35,418 bases of DNA from Opitutia bacterium (GTDB taxonomy: Bacteria; Verrucomicrobiota; Verrucomicrobiia; Opitutales; Opitutaceae), in NCBI GenBank assembly GCA_947453695.1, contig CANGHW010000046.1:1-35418 (forward strand), read 5' to 3'. A program made the position numbers and the translations under genes. Below are positions 33,118 to 35,418 of the stretch, one piece after another. Under the pieces are notes generated by a model. That model saw only the letters and a program-made list of their open reading frames with translations. It was not told where the DNA came from and made no database searches. The stretch's first letter is position 1. Every line of letters begins with the position of its first letter.

Positions 33118-35418
33118 TCAGAACTCGAACGAGTTCGTGAGCGTCCACTTGTTCGGCTGCGGGATGCGCGCGCTGGCGACCTGCCCATTGGGCTGCGCGG
33201 TGACGGCGATGAGTTCGTCAGAGCCGAAGATATCGCGGACGTTGAGTTGGACGCTCCACTTGATGCGGTCGCTCAGAATCTTCCGGCTGTAGCGGAGCCA
33301 GGCGTCGTAATTGATCTCGTCGCTGCCGTAGTAGGGCTTGGAGACGTCGTAGACCCAGACGCCGATCGCATTCTTCTTCACCGGGAACCCGGTTGCGACC
33401 TTGTCCTGCCAGCGGGCCGCGCCGCCGACACTGAAGCCCTTGAGCGGGCCGGTGCGGAAATCGTAATTATTCACGATGTTGAAGCGCCAGCGGCGGAGCT
33501 CCTGCACCGGCGAGCCATCGGCGGCGACGGCGTTCAGATAGGGAACATACATGTTGTTGATCGCGAGGACGCCAAGCTGGTTGGTGAAACCGCCGAAGTA
33601 GGGGATGTCCTCAAAGCCATTCATTTGGCGTGTGTTGGTGGCCTGGACGCCGTCGCCATCGGTCCAGAGCGGGAGATTCTTCTTCACGAACTCGGCGAAA
33701 TCGGCGCCGACGTTCGTCTTGCGCGCTTCCTGCATCGCGGCGTTGAATGAGACACGCCAGTTCTTGGTGGGGTTGAGCGTGCCCTCGAATTCCCAGCCTT
33801 CGGAGACGGTGTCGGCGACGTTGCCGACATTGGGCGGGCGGGTGGCGCTCCACGTGCCACCATTAGGAGCTTGGAGGAAATTCCACGTCTTCACGAGTTC
33901 GGGGTCGACGGGGCGGAGCCATTCGGCGGCCGTGCGGGCATTGAACCATGCGGTGCGCGCGGTAGTCTCGGCGGCAGTCAGGGTCGGGTTGACGTTGTTG
34001 GCCTGCGCGGGATCGGTGAGGCTAGCGCGCGGCTGCAGGTAGCGCGAATCACTCGGGGTGAAGCCGAACCATTTGTTGATGAGGTTCTCATTCACCTGCG
34101 TGCCGCGGAGTCCATTCATGGCGCGGACGACGTCGTTGCCGGGCCAGAAGGTATTGTAGAAGGTGGCGCTGTCGTTCGATTGCGTGGTGCGGTAGCGATT
34201 GACGCGCAGTGTGAGCTTTTGATCGAGGACGGAGATGGTGACGCCGAGGTCCTTTGTCTTACCCGCGGGCGGGCTGAACGGGCGGCCGTAGACGTCGGCG
34301 AGGGCGGAGTTGGGGCGAAAGTTTTTCGAGACGTTGTAAGAGAGGCTAAAATCGGTGCCGCGAGGCAGGACCCGCTTCACGAAGTTCGGCGCATGGAGGA
34401 CACCGCTCCAGCTGAGCGTGGAATCTTTCGCGTAAATCGAGGGCGTGGAGGGGAACACCCAATTCGGATCGTAGGGATTGGTCTCGCCGGTAAGGGAAGC
34501 AAGGCGCGCGGGCCCGGCGTCGCGGAGATCGAATTCATCTTCGCGCCAGCCGACGAGGCCGACGAGCTTGTCGGTGAAGAGGTAACTCTGCCAGACGAGG
34601 GATTTGCTCTTCGTCTTATTGGTGTTCTTCGAAGCGCCGGAATAGAGCTTGCTGATATCGCGTTCGCTGGCGCTGAGGGTATTGACGGTGGCGCGGACGA
34701 AGCGGTTGATGCGCGAGTCGAAGAGAAGAGCGGTGCCAGAGGCTTGCGGGGTGTGGAGAGCGGTGATGCCGGGGATGTTTGCGCCGGCAGCGGAGGTGGC
34801 GGACGTGAGCGAGCCGCCGAGGTAGTGGATCGCCGCGTAGCTGGGATATTGGGTGGTGCTCGGATTGTTGGCGTAGGCATTCAAATCGAGGCTGTAGGAG
34901 TAGCCATTGATGCTGCGATTGAAGTTATCGACGCTCTGGTCGGTGTAGGAGCCGGTGAACACGTGCTTGCCGAGCCAGGCCTGCCATCCGTCTTTCTTGC
35001 GGAAATCGAGTGTGGCATAGGCGGTGGCGCGGGCGGCTTCGCGCGTGGTGTCGGCGAAATTGTTGCCGATGGAATCGGACGCGACGTAGGGGCGGCCGAA
35101 GTTGCCGTTGGGCGTGCCGTCGACGAGCTTCGAGTTCATATCGACGAAGATCGTGTAGGCATCGAAGCCGAACATACCGAAATTTTCGCGGCTAAAGGTC
35201 TGTTTATCGTAGGCGAGTTCGAAACCGACGAGGTCGCGGAGAAAGGTTTGTCGGAAGGTGGCGTTGAGAGCGCGGAAATCGGCGGACTCGCGCTTGTTGG
35301 GACCGTCGAGGAGCTGATCGTAGAAATTGAAGATGCTCGGGTCGCGCAGCTCTTGGTAGCGCCAGAGGCCCTTGTAGGCTTCGCCTGCGGGTGCGTATTG
35401 CTGGTTGAGGAAGAAGAG
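33118..35418 (-). CDS. TonB-dependent receptor, C-terminal part (5' end cut by window edge)
   Basis: The frame is open without a stop from the right edge to TAG/TGA at 33118, giving about 766 residues that begin LFFLNQQYAPAGEAYKGLWR. ATG 35175 is an internal Met, not the start. The sequence has the alternating aromatic and polar strands of an outer-membrane barrel: FRQTFLRDLVGFELAYDKQTF, NSFEF at the end, and an aromatic last residue (Phe) as barrel-assembly signal. The plug and signal peptide lie outside the window. It shows little visible similarity to the receptor at 28893-32090 beyond the class, so they are not recent duplicates. Uptake substrate is unknown. A terminator lies downstream at 33045-33070. 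Confidence 0.9.
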   Translation of the reverse strand, partial: LFFLNQQYAPAGEAYKGLWRYQELRDPSIFNFYDQLLDGPNKRESADFRALNATFRQTFLRDLVGFELAYDKQTFSRENFGMFGFDAYTIFVDMNSKLVDGTPNGNFGRPYVASDSIGNNFADTTREAARATAYATLDFRKKDGWQAWLGKHVFTGSYTDQSVDNFNRSINGYSYSLDLNAYANNPSTTQYPSYAAIHYLGGSLTSATSAAGANIPGITALHTPQASGTALLFDSRINRFVRATVNTLSASERDISKLYSGASKNTNKTKSKSLVWQSYLFTDKLVGLVGWREDEFDLRDAGPARLASLTGETNPYDPNWVFPSTPSIYAKDSTLSWSGVLHAPNFVKRVLPRGTDFSLSYNVSKNFRPNSALADVYGRPFSPPAGKTKDLGVTISVLDQKLTLRVNRYRTTQSNDSATFYNTFWPGNDVVRAMNGLRGTQVNENLINKWFGFTPSDSRYLQPRASLTDPAQANNVNPTLTAAETTARTAWFNARTAAEWLRPVDPELVKTWNFLQAPNGGTWSATRPPNVGNVADTVSEGWEFEGTLNPTKNWRVSFNAAMQEARKTNVGADFAEFVKKNLPLWTDGDGVQATNTRQMNGFEDIPYFGGFTNQLGVLAINNMYVPYLNAVAADGSPVQELRRWRFNIVNNYDFRTGPLKGFSVGGAARWQDKVATGFPVKKNAIGVWVYDVSKPYYGSDEINYDAWLRYSRKILSDRIKWSVQLNVRDIFGSDELIAVTAQPNGQVASARIPQPNKWTLTNSFEF

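Overview
The window looks like chromosomal DNA from a Verrucomicrobiota bacterium, most likely of the Opitutaceae type. I infer this from its high GC and the mix of protein families; I could run no database search. The indicators are a TonB-dependent receptor with an N-terminal carboxypeptidase-regulatory-like domain, a second partial receptor, many exported sulfatase, esterase and oxidoreductase proteins, a DUF5069 protein, and a long protein built from about 32-residue 'WAxxDP' repeats. Coding density is very high and no gap between genes exceeds about 200 bp. Antisense frames stay open over long stretches because of GC bias; these shadows are left out. I saw no tRNA, rRNA, CRISPR array, insertion sequence or phage gene.

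Left part (1-12,564), mostly housekeeping and accessory metabolism: the edge of a small secreted protein gene; a YdeP-type molybdopterin oxidoreductase (minus strand); then a plus-strand run with a small membrane protein, a DUF5069 protein, gluconokinase, a large membrane-bound hybrid histidine kinase (HAMP-PAS-GAF-PAS-PAS-HisKA-HATPase-REC) followed 17 bp later by a membrane-anchored penicillin-acylase-family Ntn hydrolase, a nucleoside 2-deoxyribosyltransferase-like protein, uracil phosphoribosyltransferase, and an exported serine esterase.

Middle part (12,584-26,037), mostly exported enzymes with the look of carbohydrate processing. The minus strand carries the ~22-unit repeat protein, whose probable signal anchor is cut off by an in-frame TAG. 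Upstream of it lie a CE12-like SGNH acetylesterase, a Tat-exported Gfo/Idh/MocA oxidoreductase and an exported right-handed beta-helix protein. Divergent from these is a plus-strand pair: an unrecognised exported, probably alpha-helical protein and an exported alpha/beta hydrolase-like protein. A convergent double palindrome separates them from a minus-strand pair, an exported FAD-dependent oxidoreductase with a C-terminal beta-sandwich domain and an S1 sulfatase. A membrane-anchored DNA/RNA non-specific endonuclease is divergent from that pair.

Right part (26,084-35,418): a probable PHP-domain lipoprotein is divergent from an exported metal-dependent amidohydrolase. A complete TonB-dependent receptor follows, then a VTT/DedA-like membrane protein divergent from it, with a LacI-family-like palindrome between them. 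A second TonB-dependent receptor runs off the right edge. GC-rich hairpins with T-runs lie between the convergent pairs.

Inferred theme: the right two thirds equip the cell surface and periplasm to bind, deacetylate, desulfate, cleave and oxidise a complex polysaccharide or related glycoside. No single gene proves the substrate.
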